In this document: positions 1 through 8,010 of the stretch, piece after piece
How the letters are laid out: every line of letters starts with the position of its first letter
How positions within the stretch are numbered: position 1 is the first letter of the stretch
Origin: Phycisphaerales bacterium
GTDB taxonomy: Bacteria; Planctomycetota; Phycisphaerae; UBA1845; Fen-1342
Assembly: GCA_016710275.1 (NCBI GenBank)
Contig: JADJXS010000001.1
Coordinates: forward strand, 3,906,001-3,970,000
Direction of reading: 5' to 3'
Length of the DNA: 64,000 nucleotides
Notes under the pieces: model-generated
Database searches by the model: none
What the model was told of the DNA's origin: nothing
The model's input: only the letters and a program-made list of their open reading frames with translations
Made by a program: the position numbers and the translations under genes

Positions 1-247
1 CCAGGCAGCGGGCCAGGCTGCTGATCATCAGCGTCTTGGCCAGACCGGGCACACCCTCCAGGATGACGTGACCCTGCGCGAAGAGCGCGATCAGCAGCTC
101 CTCGATCACCTGGTCCTGCCCGACGATCACCTTGCCCATTTCGGCCCGGATGGCGTCATGCGCGCGGCGCAGATGCGCCACCGCCTGTACGTCGTCCAGC
201 GCGACGGGGGTCGCCGCCGGCCCGTTCGCCTGCGTCTCTTCGCTCAC
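1..247 (-). CDS. MoxR-family AAA+ ATPase (5' part, runs off left edge)
   Basis: The first 82 codons of a MoxR-type AAA+ ATPase are visible; the rest lies beyond the left edge. These ATPases act as chaperones that remodel or load metal or cofactor into partner proteins, often with DUF58 and VWA-domain partners. The visible part holds the N-terminal helix and the family block VIVGQDQVIEELL, followed by a Walker A loop GVPGLAKT. The start is a GTG at 247 with GGAGG five bases upstream. It follows the squalene-oxidase-repeat gene by 32 bases on the same strand, so it is probably the third gene of the operon that begins at 5909. In Planctomycetota such operons commonly continue with DUF58 and membrane proteins, which would lie outside the window. 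Confidence 0.88.
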   Translation of the reverse strand, partial: MSEETQANGPAATPVALDDVQAVAHLRRAHDAIRAEMGKVIVGQDQVIEELLIALFAQGHVILEGVPGLAKTLMISSLARCL

Positions 248-279
248 GCAATCCTCCGCTCTGATCCGCCTTCGCGGCG

Positions 280-1503
280 TTAGCGCTGCACAATCGGCAG
301 GTGCTTGTAGGGAATCTGAAGAATCACCAGCGCCACCGCGGTGCCGTAGGTCGTTCCGACGTGATCACCATCCCACGAGCCGTCATCCGCCTGTTTGCGG
401 AGCAGGATATCGCGGATCGCGGGGTAATACTGCCGCCACTTCTCCTCGCCCGCCAGGTACATCACCTGCGACATGTAGAGATGGGCGTAGAAGTAATGGC
501 CGAAGAACATCCCCTCCGGCGTCGTGCCCGGCGCCAGCGAGCGTTCACAGAAGCGCAGCGCCTTGACGACGTTCGGCTCGTCATAGATTCCGGCGTTGAA
601 CCAGCACATCACCGCCGCGGCCGTGATCGCCGGGCGACTGGGGCCGCTGTCCGAGTACTGGTAGCGGATGCCGCCGTCGTCGTTCTGCGACTTGTCCAGG
701 TACTTCATCGCCGAATCGATCACCTTCTTGGGCACGGCGATGCCCGCGTTGCGGCAGGCCCGCAGCGCCTGCACCTGCGTCACCGTCACGGACCCCTCAT
801 CGGCCTGCGCCGTCGGCGTGTAGAGCCAGCCGCCGGCCGCGCTTTGCGAGCGCCCCGTCAGCTCGACGGCCCGCTGCAGCGCCAGGCGAAGCTGTCCCTG
901 TCGCTGTGCGTCCTCCTCCACACCGAGGCACTGCGCCAGAAACAGCGTCGCGAAGCCGTGCCCGTGCATGCAGTGGGCCAGCTCCTCCTCCTGCGCGATC
1001 AATCCGTCACGCCGCGCTCCGCGCAGCAGAAAGGTCAGCGCGCTGCTGACGTTTCGCGCGTACAGCCCCTGCGTCGGCGTATTGCCGCCCGCCAGCAGCG
1101 CCATGCCCGCCAGCGCGGTCATCGCCGTCGGGTAGCCGCCCGAGCCGCCCGATGTGCGCCAACTGCCGTCGCGATTCTGCGTCTGGGCCAGGTATCGCAG
1201 CCCCTTCTCGATTGCCGTGCGGGTGGCCGGCGTCACCTCGCGCGGCGCCTCCGGCAACAGCGCCTCGACCGATTCCCCCTCCGCGGCCGACGGCGGAGCG
1301 GCCGGCGGAGCCGCCGAGTCCTGCGCGTTTGCGAGACACATCGGGAACAGACCGGCGCACAGCGCAGCGCACAGCGCGCTGCGCAGCGCGGCGCCATGCG
1401 CCGCTGAGATTTCGGGTCTGCGAACCGCGGCGCGCACCTCCGCGCGCATCGCATCGCACGGACGCGGTGTCGTATGTTCCATTCCTGAAGGGCGGCCGTT
1501 CAT
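280..1503 (-). CDS. Exported prenyltransferase/squalene-oxidase-repeat protein
   Basis: This protein of about 407 residues carries repeats of the squalene-cyclase/prenyltransferase alpha-toroid fold. The recurring blocks are LRYLAQTQNRDGSW, MKYLDKSQNDDGG and LLRKQADDGSW, each with the Q-x-x-DGS/G core. The N-terminal third has a hydrophobic stretch ending in LANAQ, which reads as a signal peptide, then a short Pro/Ala linker. It lacks the DXDD motif of true squalene-hopene cyclases, so a cyclase activity is unlikely; Planctomycetota encode many such exported repeat proteins of unknown role. The chosen ATG overlaps the stop of the upstream PQQ gene (ATGA at 1500-1503), which indicates translational coupling. 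A further in-frame ATG lies at 1482. MoxR follows 32 bases downstream. Confidence 0.8.
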   Translation of the reverse strand: MNGRPSGMEHTTPRPCDAMRAEVRAAVRRPEISAAHGAALRSALCAALCAGLFPMCLANAQDSAAPPAAPPSAAEGESVEALLPEAPREVTPATRTAIEKGLRYLAQTQNRDGSWRTSGGSGGYPTAMTALAGMALLAGGNTPTQGLYARNVSSALTFLLRGARRDGLIAQEEELAHCMHGHGFATLFLAQCLGVEEDAQRQGQLRLALQRAVELTGRSQSAAGGWLYTPTAQADEGSVTVTQVQALRACRNAGIAVPKKVIDSAMKYLDKSQNDDGGIRYQYSDSGPSRPAITAAAVMCWFNAGIYDEPNVVKALRFCERSLAPGTTPEGMFFGHYFYAHLYMSQVMYLAGEEKWRQYYPAIRDILLRKQADDGSWDGDHVGTTYGTAVALVILQIPYKHLPIVQR

Positions 1504-4500
1504 CGCTCCGAGCCTCCGAATGCCACCGTGGTTCCCTGCGCGTGCACCACCATCCGCGCCGGCGACACCAGCAGCAGCGGCGCACAATGCACGGGACCGC
1601 GCTGCTCGCGCAGCAGATCAGCGGTGAGATCGCGCGCGGGCGCGACGCGTCCATCCTGTTTGTCGATCAGAATCAGGCGCAACGGGGGTGCGCCGCCGTC
1701 CTCGCGGCCGCGCTCGGGTCGCCCCTGCGAGAGCAGCGCTGCAAAGCTCTCGTGCCCGGCGAGCTGAGTGGGGTTGGGGGACAGGCCGCCTGCGATGGTC
1801 TGCGACCAGGCCCGCGCGCCATCCGCCAGCAGGAACGCCTGAACCTGAACCTCCAGGCTGGTCCCGTCGCCGCGTTCGGCCATCGTCGTCACGAGCAGGC
1901 GCCCGGCGTCCGCCGCGACGCTGCCGACCCGGTCGGACATCTGCACCGCGGGCTGCATCACCACCGCCCCGCTGTGAACGTCCACCACGCTCCACTGTTC
2001 CACGCCCGGGCGAATCAGCACCCACGGCCGGCCGATCACCGGTTCGCACTGCGACATCTCGGTCGCGATCGTCCATTTTCGATCGAGCGTGTCCGGGTCA
2101 AACCCGCCGACGGCTGAATCCCCCCGAACCACCAGCACACCGTCAATCAGCAGCGCCCGCAGCACCGACCCATGCGACGCCGGCCACACCGTCTCGCGCT
2201 CGCCGTAGCGGGCGTCGATTGAAATCAGCGAGCGATCATCCGTCACGACAATCGCCGATCGCTCCGACAGCAGCACGCGCGACGGCGTCGCCGCCGTCAT
2301 CTCGCGCACCCAGCGCGGCCGACCATCCGCCCAGGAGAGCATCTCGACCGCTCCGCCGCGGGCAGCCACCAGCACGCCGGCCGGCCCGGCCGACGCACGA
2401 TCATGGAAGTCGGCCGGCACCGGCCCCCATGCCGCGCTGCGCACCCACAGGCGCCGCCCTCCGCCGCGCTCCGGCCCCATCCCCACTCCGACCAACCCCC
2501 CTTCGACCGCCACGGCGGCCCGCGAGCCATGTCGCACCGCGGGCCAGGCCGCCAGGCTGGGGCCGGCGTCGCGCGCGGGCTCAATGAAATTCCACATTTT
2601 CAGGCCGCCCATCGCGGCGCCGGGACCGTCGGTGCGCGCCGGAAGCAGACCGGCGTCCACTTCGCGCCGCCGCTCCCCGCCCGGACCGCGCAGCACGATC
2701 CGCGCCTGTTGCACGTCGCGCGTCAGAAAGAACGCGCCCGGCGGCACGGTCGGCGGAGCGGATTCCGCCACCAGTTCACAGCCGGATTCCGCCCAGGCGC
2801 GGAAGTACGACTCCCCGAAGGGCGGCTCCTGCCCCTGCTCCAGCTTGCGAAGCGAGCGGCTGATTCGCTGCGCGCGACGCTGCTCCTCCTCCGAGGGCGG
2901 CGCGTGTGCAGCCGGGTGTGCCGCGGCGATGGGCGCCTCCGATGCTGCCTGCTCAGCGGGCGGTTCGCCGCCCTCGGTCGAACGGCCCGCATCGGCCGCT
3001 GCGCCGCCGGGCGCCGCGTCGGCCGACGCTGCGCTCGGGGGTGCGGTGGTGGCCGCGGCGGTCGAAATCGCGGCCCAGGCCTCCGCGTCGGCGCGGGCCG
3101 GTTCCAGCATTCCCAGCGCGACGTGAATCTCCCAGCGATCGAGCAGCAGCCCGCGCTGATCGGTGGGAGAGGCGTCATCCGCCCGCGCTTCGTGCACGTG
3201 TTCGATCAGCAGTTCGGGCGACCAGCCGGTCGCCAGCAGCACCCGCGCCAATTTCCCGCGTTCGGCGTCCGGTGGCAGCACGAAAAGCGCTCGCTGCATG
3301 AGAGCCGCCGACCCGCTGCGAATCGCACCATCCGCCAGTTCGCCATGAAACGCGGCCGCGACCCGCGGATCGACACGCCCCAGGCACTCCGCGATGCGCA
3401 GCGCCGCATCCACCCAGGCCGCCCGCTTCCGCCCGCCGCCGGCCGACACCAGCCCCACCGCGCTCTCGCGCAGCAGCGCATCGCGATAATGCGCCAGTGC
3501 CTCATCCCAGCGGCCGGCCTCCTCCAGCGTGCGGCCGACCAGCACGGCCAGGTCCGAAGCGGACTCCTCCCCCAACGGCAGCGCCGTCGCGCGGCGCAGC
3601 CAAGCCAGCCGCTCCTCTGCGGAGCCGGAGTCGCGCGAGAGCGCGACGAAAGTGCGGCTCAGCAGCGCATCGCGCGCTGCGCCCAGCGCGCGATCGGACA
3701 CGTCGAGCTTCTCCAGAATCTGCAGCGCGCCGCCGAAGTCCCCCTCCTGCGTGTGGACCCAGGCCAGCGCCAGCGCGCCGCGCGGGTCCAAACCGCCGTC
3801 CGCGCCGCGCCGCTCCGCCAGTCGGCGGACACGCGCCGGATCGGGATGCTTCCAGACTGTGTTGGGCGTGAGGGCCAGCAGCGCGTGATCGGTCAGAACC
3901 AGGTTCGCGACCAGCGGATCCGCAGCGGGAGAAACGCGGTGCGGATCCTGCGCCGACACGATCCGTCCGTCGCGCGCTCCCAGCGCCAGCACGCCGCCGC
4001 GGGTGGGAACGTATACGCGATGGCCGTCGATCGCGGCGCGCCCGGTCAACTCCAGCGGCACGGACCGCCAGAGCACGGTCACGCCGTCCGAAGGATCGAC
4101 GCACTCGACATGGCTGCCGGCCAGCAGCACGCCGTCGGACGTTGCGCCCAGCAGCGCGAGCGATTCGCCCCGCGGAATCCGCCAGCGCACCCGCCCGTCG
4201 AAGCGATCAAAGGCGAGGATTTCTGAGGAATCCACCGGCGCGGCGACCAGCACATCCGCCGCCAGCACCGGCCGGTCGATGCTGTACTCGCGGGCCGGCA
4301 GGTCGAAATCACCCCGCATGCGCCACGGGTTGAAACCGCCCTGTCGCGCATTGCGGGTCGCGTAGATCGCCGCCCAGCGCCATCCGTAATCCGCGCGCGA
4401 GATGGCCGCCACCACGCCGTTGCCGGTGGTTACATAGATGGTCGTTTCATCGGCGACGAGCAGCCCGCGGCCGCCATCCATCGGCAGGTGCGTCGGCGGA

Positions 4501-5909
4501 CCGGCGATCGGCGTGCGGGCGATCTCCCGCCCCGTCGCCGCCTCGAGAATGAGCAGCACCAGTTCCTGCCGCACGCGCACCAGAACCGCGAGGCGGCCGG
4601 CGTCAAGCGGGAGCGGGGCGTCCTGAAAACTGGAGCCGTAGAGCGGATCCGCCGCGTCGGCGCCAAGCTGCCAGGCGTCCGCGCCGCTGACGGCGTCCCG
4701 CGCAACGAGCGTGTTGGGCTGCACCGGCTCAAGAGCCGGAAACATGAAACCCTGCGCCTGCGGCTGCGAGTCCGCGTCGGTTCCGCCGCGCGGCTCCAGC
4801 GTGAACACCAGCCCGGCCGACGCCGAGACCGCATGCTGCGTGGCGCCGCGCAGCAACTGACGCGCCTCCGGCGGGTAATTCGGATCGGGGGTCACCTCTT
4901 CGAAATCATGATCCCAGGTCGCATACTCCGAGACCACCTCGCGGAAGCGCGGCTCCACCACGCTCCAGCGTGGAGTCAGCGACACCGCGTCCAGCGCCCA
5001 GAGCACTCCCCGCGCCCGGAACAGCAGCGTCTCCCGCTCTACTACCGCCGTCAGCAGCGGCAGCGATCGTTGATAGCCGACGCTGTTGGCCGCTGCGTCA
5101 TCCGATAGCTTCTGCCCGCCGACGGCCGTATCCAGCACCGCCCTCCAGGCGAGGCGACCGCCGAAGAACGGCGACAGCGCCCCCGCTCCGCCGACCACCG
5201 AGCCGCTGCCGCGGCGCTTCAGCCAGGCATCGATCAGGGCCACCCGCTCGCGATCAGCGGGGGTGGCCTGCTCGGCGGTCGAGGCCAGCACGTCCAACCG
5301 GCGCCGCGCCTCCGCGACGGAGCCGATCATTCCGAGTGCGACGACCTGTTGCGCGCGAAGCCCGTGGCTCAGCACAACCCCCTGTGACTCCATTTCGCGC
5401 AGCACCGCCAGCGCGTCCGTCGCGTGGCCGAGGTCCAGCCGCAGCGTCGCGAGCTCCTGGCCGACCGCCGGCCAGCTCGTCGCAACCGGGAACTTGCGGA
5501 ACAACTCCTCCAACTCCGCGAGATCCCCTGATGCGGAAGCTGCCGCGAAGCGCGCCGCCACCTCCGCGTCCACGAGTTGCCGATACGCCTTCACCCCCTC
5601 GGGCGGCAGCGAACGAAGAAGCTGCACCGCCCGCCGCCACACCGGGTAATAGACGCGATGACGGGGGTCGGCGACCAGTTCACCGCTCAGGTCCATGATC
5701 TGGCGAATCAGCCGAATCGCCAGGGGGAAGTCGCCCGCGGCGACCGCGTCCTCCACCCGGCTGGAGAGGATCATCGCCTCGTTGCTTTCCGGCAGCGTGG
5801 CGTTGGACATTCCCTGAGCAACGCACGGGGCGGTGATCTGCGGAAGCGATAGAAGCGCAACAACGAGCAGAGACAGATGGCGGGCGCGACGTGCGGCGAG
5901 GATCGGCAT
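1500..5909 (-). CDS. Giant exported protein with two PQQ-like beta-propellers and TPR-like repeats
   Basis: The 1469-residue product starts with a signal peptide (hydrophobic core LLVVALLSLPQI, cleavage near PCVAQG). Residues 35-210 look like helical repeats. About 240-680 read as PQQ-type propeller blades with the usual pattern of a variable name, 'ALDA', a Trp-containing strand and 'GR' turns (for example LWALDAVSLTPRW and ILAFDRFDGRVRW). Residues 690-905 are again helical/TPR-like, with EEAGRWDEALAHYRDAL. About 943-1023 is an Ala/Pro/Glu-rich linker, and 1030-1469 look like a second propeller. PQQ-like propellers here are structural; no dehydrogenase partner is nearby. It is the first gene of the operon with the squalene-repeat protein and MoxR. 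Function is unknown; an envelope scaffold or binding role is an inference. Confidence 0.8.
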   Translation of the reverse strand: MPILAARRARHLSLLVVALLSLPQITAPCVAQGMSNATLPESNEAMILSSRVEDAVAAGDFPLAIRLIRQIMDLSGELVADPRHRVYYPVWRRAVQLLRSLPPEGVKAYRQLVDAEVAARFAAASASGDLAELEELFRKFPVATSWPAVGQELATLRLDLGHATDALAVLREMESQGVVLSHGLRAQQVVALGMIGSVAEARRRLDVLASTAEQATPADRERVALIDAWLKRRGSGSVVGGAGALSPFFGGRLAWRAVLDTAVGGQKLSDDAAANSVGYQRSLPLLTAVVERETLLFRARGVLWALDAVSLTPRWSVVEPRFREVVSEYATWDHDFEEVTPDPNYPPEARQLLRGATQHAVSASAGLVFTLEPRGGTDADSQPQAQGFMFPALEPVQPNTLVARDAVSGADAWQLGADAADPLYGSSFQDAPLPLDAGRLAVLVRVRQELVLLILEAATGREIARTPIAGPPTHLPMDGGRGLLVADETTIYVTTGNGVVAAISRADYGWRWAAIYATRNARQGGFNPWRMRGDFDLPAREYSIDRPVLAADVLVAAPVDSSEILAFDRFDGRVRWRIPRGESLALLGATSDGVLLAGSHVECVDPSDGVTVLWRSVPLELTGRAAIDGHRVYVPTRGGVLALGARDGRIVSAQDPHRVSPAADPLVANLVLTDHALLALTPNTVWKHPDPARVRRLAERRGADGGLDPRGALALAWVHTQEGDFGGALQILEKLDVSDRALGAARDALLSRTFVALSRDSGSAEERLAWLRRATALPLGEESASDLAVLVGRTLEEAGRWDEALAHYRDALLRESAVGLVSAGGGRKRAAWVDAALRIAECLGRVDPRVAAAFHGELADGAIRSGSAALMQRALFVLPPDAERGKLARVLLATGWSPELLIEHVHEARADDASPTDQRGLLLDRWEIHVALGMLEPARADAEAWAAISTAAATTAPPSAASADAAPGGAAADAGRSTEGGEPPAEQAASEAPIAAAHPAAHAPPSEEEQRRAQRISRSLRKLEQGQEPPFGESYFRAWAESGCELVAESAPPTVPPGAFFLTRDVQQARIVLRGPGGERRREVDAGLLPARTDGPGAAMGGLKMWNFIEPARDAGPSLAAWPAVRHGSRAAVAVEGGLVGVGMGPERGGGRRLWVRSAAWGPVPADFHDRASAGPAGVLVAARGGAVEMLSWADGRPRWVREMTAATPSRVLLSERSAIVVTDDRSLISIDARYGERETVWPASHGSVLRALLIDGVLVVRGDSAVGGFDPDTLDRKWTIATEMSQCEPVIGRPWVLIRPGVEQWSVVDVHSGAVVMQPAVQMSDRVGSVAADAGRLLVTTMAERGDGTSLEVQVQAFLLADGARAWSQTIAGGLSPNPTQLAGHESFAALLSQGRPERGREDGGAPPLRLILIDKQDGRVAPARDLTADLLREQRGPVHCAPLLLVSPARMVVHAQGTTVAFGGSER

Positions 5910-6010
5910 TCCAAACCTCGGGTGCGCTTTGCGCCGGCCAGGGTTGGATCATTCCGGCACACGGACAAAGGGACCGTGAGCGGGCGCGGCCGCTCCTGGC
6001 CGCGCCGATA

Positions 6011-6016
6011 ATTGTA
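6011..6016 (-). promoter_or_regulatory. Possible -10 element upstream of the PQQ operon
   Basis: The minus strand reads TACAAT here, about 95 bases upstream of the ATG at 5909. No good -35 hexamer lies 16-18 bases further up. The gene-free stretch 5910-6201 otherwise shows only GC-rich sequence and no convincing ORF. Confidence 0.3.
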
Positions 6017-6201
6017 TCGGCCGTCAGCGGCGCAGCGGCAGCGGCATTACCGGGTTTGACAAATCAGTGTCGAGCGGGCGGATGCGCTCACCCAGCCGGC
6101 CGCGACCACCTCACAAGGAGGAAGACGCGCCGGAATGCAAAGTGGTTCCCCGGCAGCACGCGAGGGGGGAACCTTTCAGATTGTGGAGCGGATGTCCCGA
6201 A

Positions 6202-6492
6202 TCAGCCGCCGCCGCCGCCCAGGCCGCCGACGAAGGGATCGTCAGCCGGTGCGCAGAACGGCGGAAATGAGCAGGCGGGATCGACAGCCGGATTGAACCC
6301 CGGACCCTGGTAGCCGGAGGTCAGAAAGCGGTATTCGAGCGGATCGCAGGCCAGGATGCTGCCGCAGGGATTGAAATTCGAGACGAAGTTGGTCAGTCCG
6401 CTGAAGGAGCAGGATCCGACCTGCATCATCGCCCCGCCGGAGGCAAGCAGCGCCGTGAAACGGGCGACGCGAACGCGCAACGAGCGACGCAT
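6202..6492 (-). CDS. Small exported cysteine protein, last gene of the six-gene cluster
   Basis: This 96-residue protein has a basic N-terminus, a hydrophobic stretch and then GGAMMQVGSCSFSGLTNF, so a Cys follows the signal region as in a lipoprotein. The mature part has four further cysteines, many Pro and Phe residues, and ends in GGLGGGGG. I do not recognise a named family. The G-x-x-x-Q-x-G-x-C core is shared with two of the five small genes upstream (7226 and 7465), and the 6532 gene has a variant, so these look like members of one family. A weak AAGGG lies about nine bases before the ATG. The gene sits 39 bases downstream of the next cluster member. Function unknown; likely outer-membrane or periplasmic. 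Confidence 0.65.
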   Translation of the reverse strand: MRRSLRVRVARFTALLASGGAMMQVGSCSFSGLTNFVSNFNPCGSILACDPLEYRFLTSGYQGPGFNPAVDPACSFPPFCAPADDPFVGGLGGGGG

Positions 6493-6531
6493 GAATCATT
6501 CCCTTTCTGAGGGGGGGTCGGACCGGGTTCG

Positions 6532-6741
6532 TTACGGCAGCGGGCAGTCCACCAGCAGGAACTGCGGCGTGCAGAAGTTGAAGAACGAGCCGCCGGTGCA
6601 ATTCAGCACTGAGCAGAAATTCACGGCGCTGGCCGCGAATTCGGTCAGGTACTGCCCGCATCCGGTCGGGACAAACTGAAACACGGCGCCGGCAGCCAGG
6701 GCTGCGGTGAGCGCGAAGGCTTTTCGCTTGCTGGACGTCAT
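6532..6741 (-). CDS. Small exported cysteine protein (cluster member)
   Basis: This 69-residue protein begins MTSSKRKAFALTAALAAG, a typical signal peptide, followed by AVFQFVPTGCGQYLTEF. It then carries three more cysteines among hydrophobic residues (NFCSVLNC, NFCTPQF) and ends in VDCPLP. The Gln-then-Gly-Cys core matches the paralogues at 6202, 7226 and 7465. The ATG at 6741 is chosen because the signal peptide starts there; a longer in-frame reading to 6879 is Arg/Pro-rich and unlikely to be coding. GGAG lies eleven bases upstream. Function unknown. Confidence 0.65.
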   Translation of the reverse strand: MTSSKRKAFALTAALAAGAVFQFVPTGCGQYLTEFAASAVNFCSVLNCTGGSFFNFCTPQFLLVDCPLP

Positions 6742-6853
6742 GGCGGGGAACTCCAACTGGCCGGGGGGACGGAATACCTCGCGGCGGGGGGAGTATACGA
6801 GTCTCCCGAGAGGCGGATCAAGGGGGCAGGGAGCCCGGTTTTGAAAAGAACGC

Positions 6854-6883
6854 GGGAGCGCGCCGGCGAGCCGGCGCACTCCC
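6854..6883 (-). terminator. Hairpin terminator between cluster genes
   Basis: An inverted repeat with a 7-bp core stem GCGCCGG/CCGGCGC, loop CGAG, is extended by GGGAG/CTCCC across one mismatch. On the minus strand the hairpin is followed by TTCTTTTC, a modest U-run. It lies about 75 bases downstream of the stop at 6959 and would end or attenuate transcripts from 7081-6959. The gap 6742-6958 holds nothing else I can support. Confidence 0.5.
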
Positions 6884-6958
6884 GGAATTCAGGACCGGCA
6901 GCGCTCGCCTCGCGGAGGCAAAAGCCCCGGAGACAGTCCGCCGTCATGCGTCGTCGGG

Positions 6959-7081
6959 TTAGCCCGGCAGAAGGTTGCCGAACAGACCGCTGAGCGACGT
7001 GCCGATATTCGGCAGGCAGTTCAGGCCGAGGGCCATGACACAGCCGCTCGACAGAACCAGCAGCGCAACTCGCTTAAGCAT
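6959..7081 (-). CDS. 40-residue hydrophobic exported peptide (cluster member)
   Basis: The product is 40 residues, MLKRVALLVLSSGCVMALGL at its N-terminus, then a Cys, Pro and Asn and a Gly/Leu-rich tail ending GNLLPG. The hydrophobic N-terminus with a following Asn-Cys resembles the signal and lipobox region of its neighbours, but the Gln of the family core is missing. The ATG at 7081 has GGAGAG five bases upstream, which strongly supports this start and that the small ORF is translated. Function unknown. Confidence 0.6.
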   Translation of the reverse strand: MLKRVALLVLSSGCVMALGLNCLPNIGTSLSGLFGNLLPG

Positions 7082-7225
7082 TTGCTCTCTCCAAACTTCG
7101 ATGAATGATTCCGATCGCGACAGGCGACCGCACAAGGCGGACCACCGCCGCTTTTCGACCGCGCCAATGCGGAACGTCAGGCCGGGCAATTTCGGCGGAT
7201 GCCGCACTGCCGGCCGGCTCCACGG

Positions 7226-7396
7226 CTACCCGCCAAGCTCTTCCTTGAGGATGTCGATGCCGAGGTTGATCCAGCGGTTGCCGGTCGGCCATCCCGTGTT
7301 GAAGAACCCGTCGATGAACGCGCCGAGGCAACCAGTCTGAAACAACGTCGCGCCGCCCACCAGGGCGCTGATCGCGATGTACTTCGCCTTCTTCAT
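7226..7396 (-). CDS. 56-residue lipoprotein-like protein (cluster member)
   Basis: The product starts MKKAKYIAISALVGGATLFQ followed by TGC, a clear signal peptide with the Cys placed like a lipobox cysteine. The remaining 33 residues include two Phe pairs and two Trp (FIDGFFNTGWPTG, NRWINLGIDIL). GGAGAT lies six bases before the ATG at 7396. The Phe-Gln-Thr-Gly-Cys core is the best match to the cluster consensus. The next upstream gene stops 68 bases away on the same strand. No known domain. Confidence 0.68.
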   Translation of the reverse strand: MKKAKYIAISALVGGATLFQTGCLGAFIDGFFNTGWPTGNRWINLGIDILKEELGG

Positions 7397-7464
7397 TTCA
7401 AGATCTCCATGAAGCCGCGTCGCAGCGATGGCGACCGCGGCGAAACTCACTTGTCCGCCGGCAC

Positions 7465-7605
7465 TTAGTCGATTGCGCCGAGCCACAGGGCGTCGCCGGC
7501 GATGTCGCCGAGGAGACGCATCAGGTTGCCGGCCGAGCAGCCACCAAGCTGCAGCATGCCGCCGGCGGCCACGACCGCCAGAATCAGCTTTGCACGAAGG
7601 TTCAT
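7465..7605 (-). CDS. 46-residue lipoprotein-like protein (cluster member)
   Basis: Read directly from the sequence: MNLRAKLILAVVAAGGMLQL then GGCSAGNLMRLLGDI and a short tail ending LGAID. The LQLGGC stretch is a good lipobox and also fits the Q-x-G-x-C core of the cluster. The ATG at 7605 is preceded by GGAG at eight bases. The gene is so short that minimum-length gene callers would skip it. Its 5' neighbour ends 58 bases upstream. Function unknown. Confidence 0.65.
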   Translation of the reverse strand: MNLRAKLILAVVAAGGMLQLGGCSAGNLMRLLGDIAGDALWLGAID

Positions 7606-7663
7606 TGCAGATACTCCGTAATCTCTCAGGGGTTGTTTTTTTCGAGTTTGCGTAAACGACGGA

Positions 7664-7789
7664 TTAGTCGAAGTTCACAGCGACCAGAATCCGCTGAACG
7701 ACCGCCGACAGGCAGCCGCCGCCCAGACCGAGCGCCAGCGTGGTTCCGCTGAGAACCAGCAGCACGCTCTTCACGAACACCTTGCTCAT
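7664..7789 (-). CDS. 41-residue lipoprotein-like protein, first gene of the small-protein cluster
   Basis: Read directly: MSKVFVKSVLLVLSGTTLAL then GLGGGCLSAVVQRILVAVNFD. The Gly-Gly-Gly-Cys after a hydrophobic core is lipobox-like; the mature part would be only about 16 residues. TAGGAGGC lies seven bases before the ATG at 7789, one of the strongest ribosome binding sites in the window, which argues that this tiny ORF is real. It is the promoter-proximal member of the cluster, with the palindromes at 7824-7840 and 7914-7928 upstream. Confidence 0.65.
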   Translation of the reverse strand: MSKVFVKSVLLVLSGTTLALGLGGGCLSAVVQRILVAVNFD

Positions 7790-7823
7790 CGCGAGCCTCC
7801 TAAGCGAGAAACTCTTCTCCGTG

Positions 7824-7840
7824 CCCCTCATCCTGAGGGG
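7824..7840. promoter_or_regulatory. Perfect hairpin in the leader of the small-protein cluster
   Basis: CCCCTCA, three bases, TGAGGGG forms a perfect 7-bp stem with a 3-base loop, 35 bases before the first cluster ATG. It could be a leader hairpin or the terminator of a short upstream transcript; no U-run follows on the minus strand. Confidence 0.4.
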
Positions 7841-7913
7841 CCACTGCGCCGCCCGGCAACGCGCCGCGCAACGCGATCAACAAACCTCAACTCACGGGCG
7901 GATCACAATCTGT

Positions 7914-7928
7914 GGATCGAATCGATCC
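7914..7928. promoter_or_regulatory. 15-bp palindrome, possible operator
   Basis: GGATCGA-A-TCGATCC is a perfect inverted repeat of two 7-bp arms around one base. It lies between the predicted promoter at 7979-8006 and the first small gene, a position that suits a repressor site or a leader element. Confidence 0.35.
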
Positions 7929-7978
7929 AAAACGCCACCAAGACCCAGACCGGACCGCGCCGTAAAAACAAGTGAAGC

Positions 7979-8006
7979 AGGATACGGATCGAGGCCCGCA
8001 ATGCAA
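7979..8006 (-). promoter_or_regulatory. Predicted sigma70-type promoter for the small-protein cluster
   Basis: On the minus strand TTGCAT (8006-8001), a 16-base spacer and TATCCT (7984-7979) fit a housekeeping promoter. It would give a leader of about 180 bases before the ATG at 7789. It starts directly after the stop of mtnA, so the cluster can be transcribed independently of it. Confidence 0.35.
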
Positions 8007-8010
8007 GCCC

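Noticed and set aside
301..4226. Long plus-strand open frames opposite the squalene-repeat and PQQ genes
   Set aside because: They are Arg/Pro/His-rich translations antisense to genes with signal peptides and recognisable repeats; a GC-rich third-position effect explains them.
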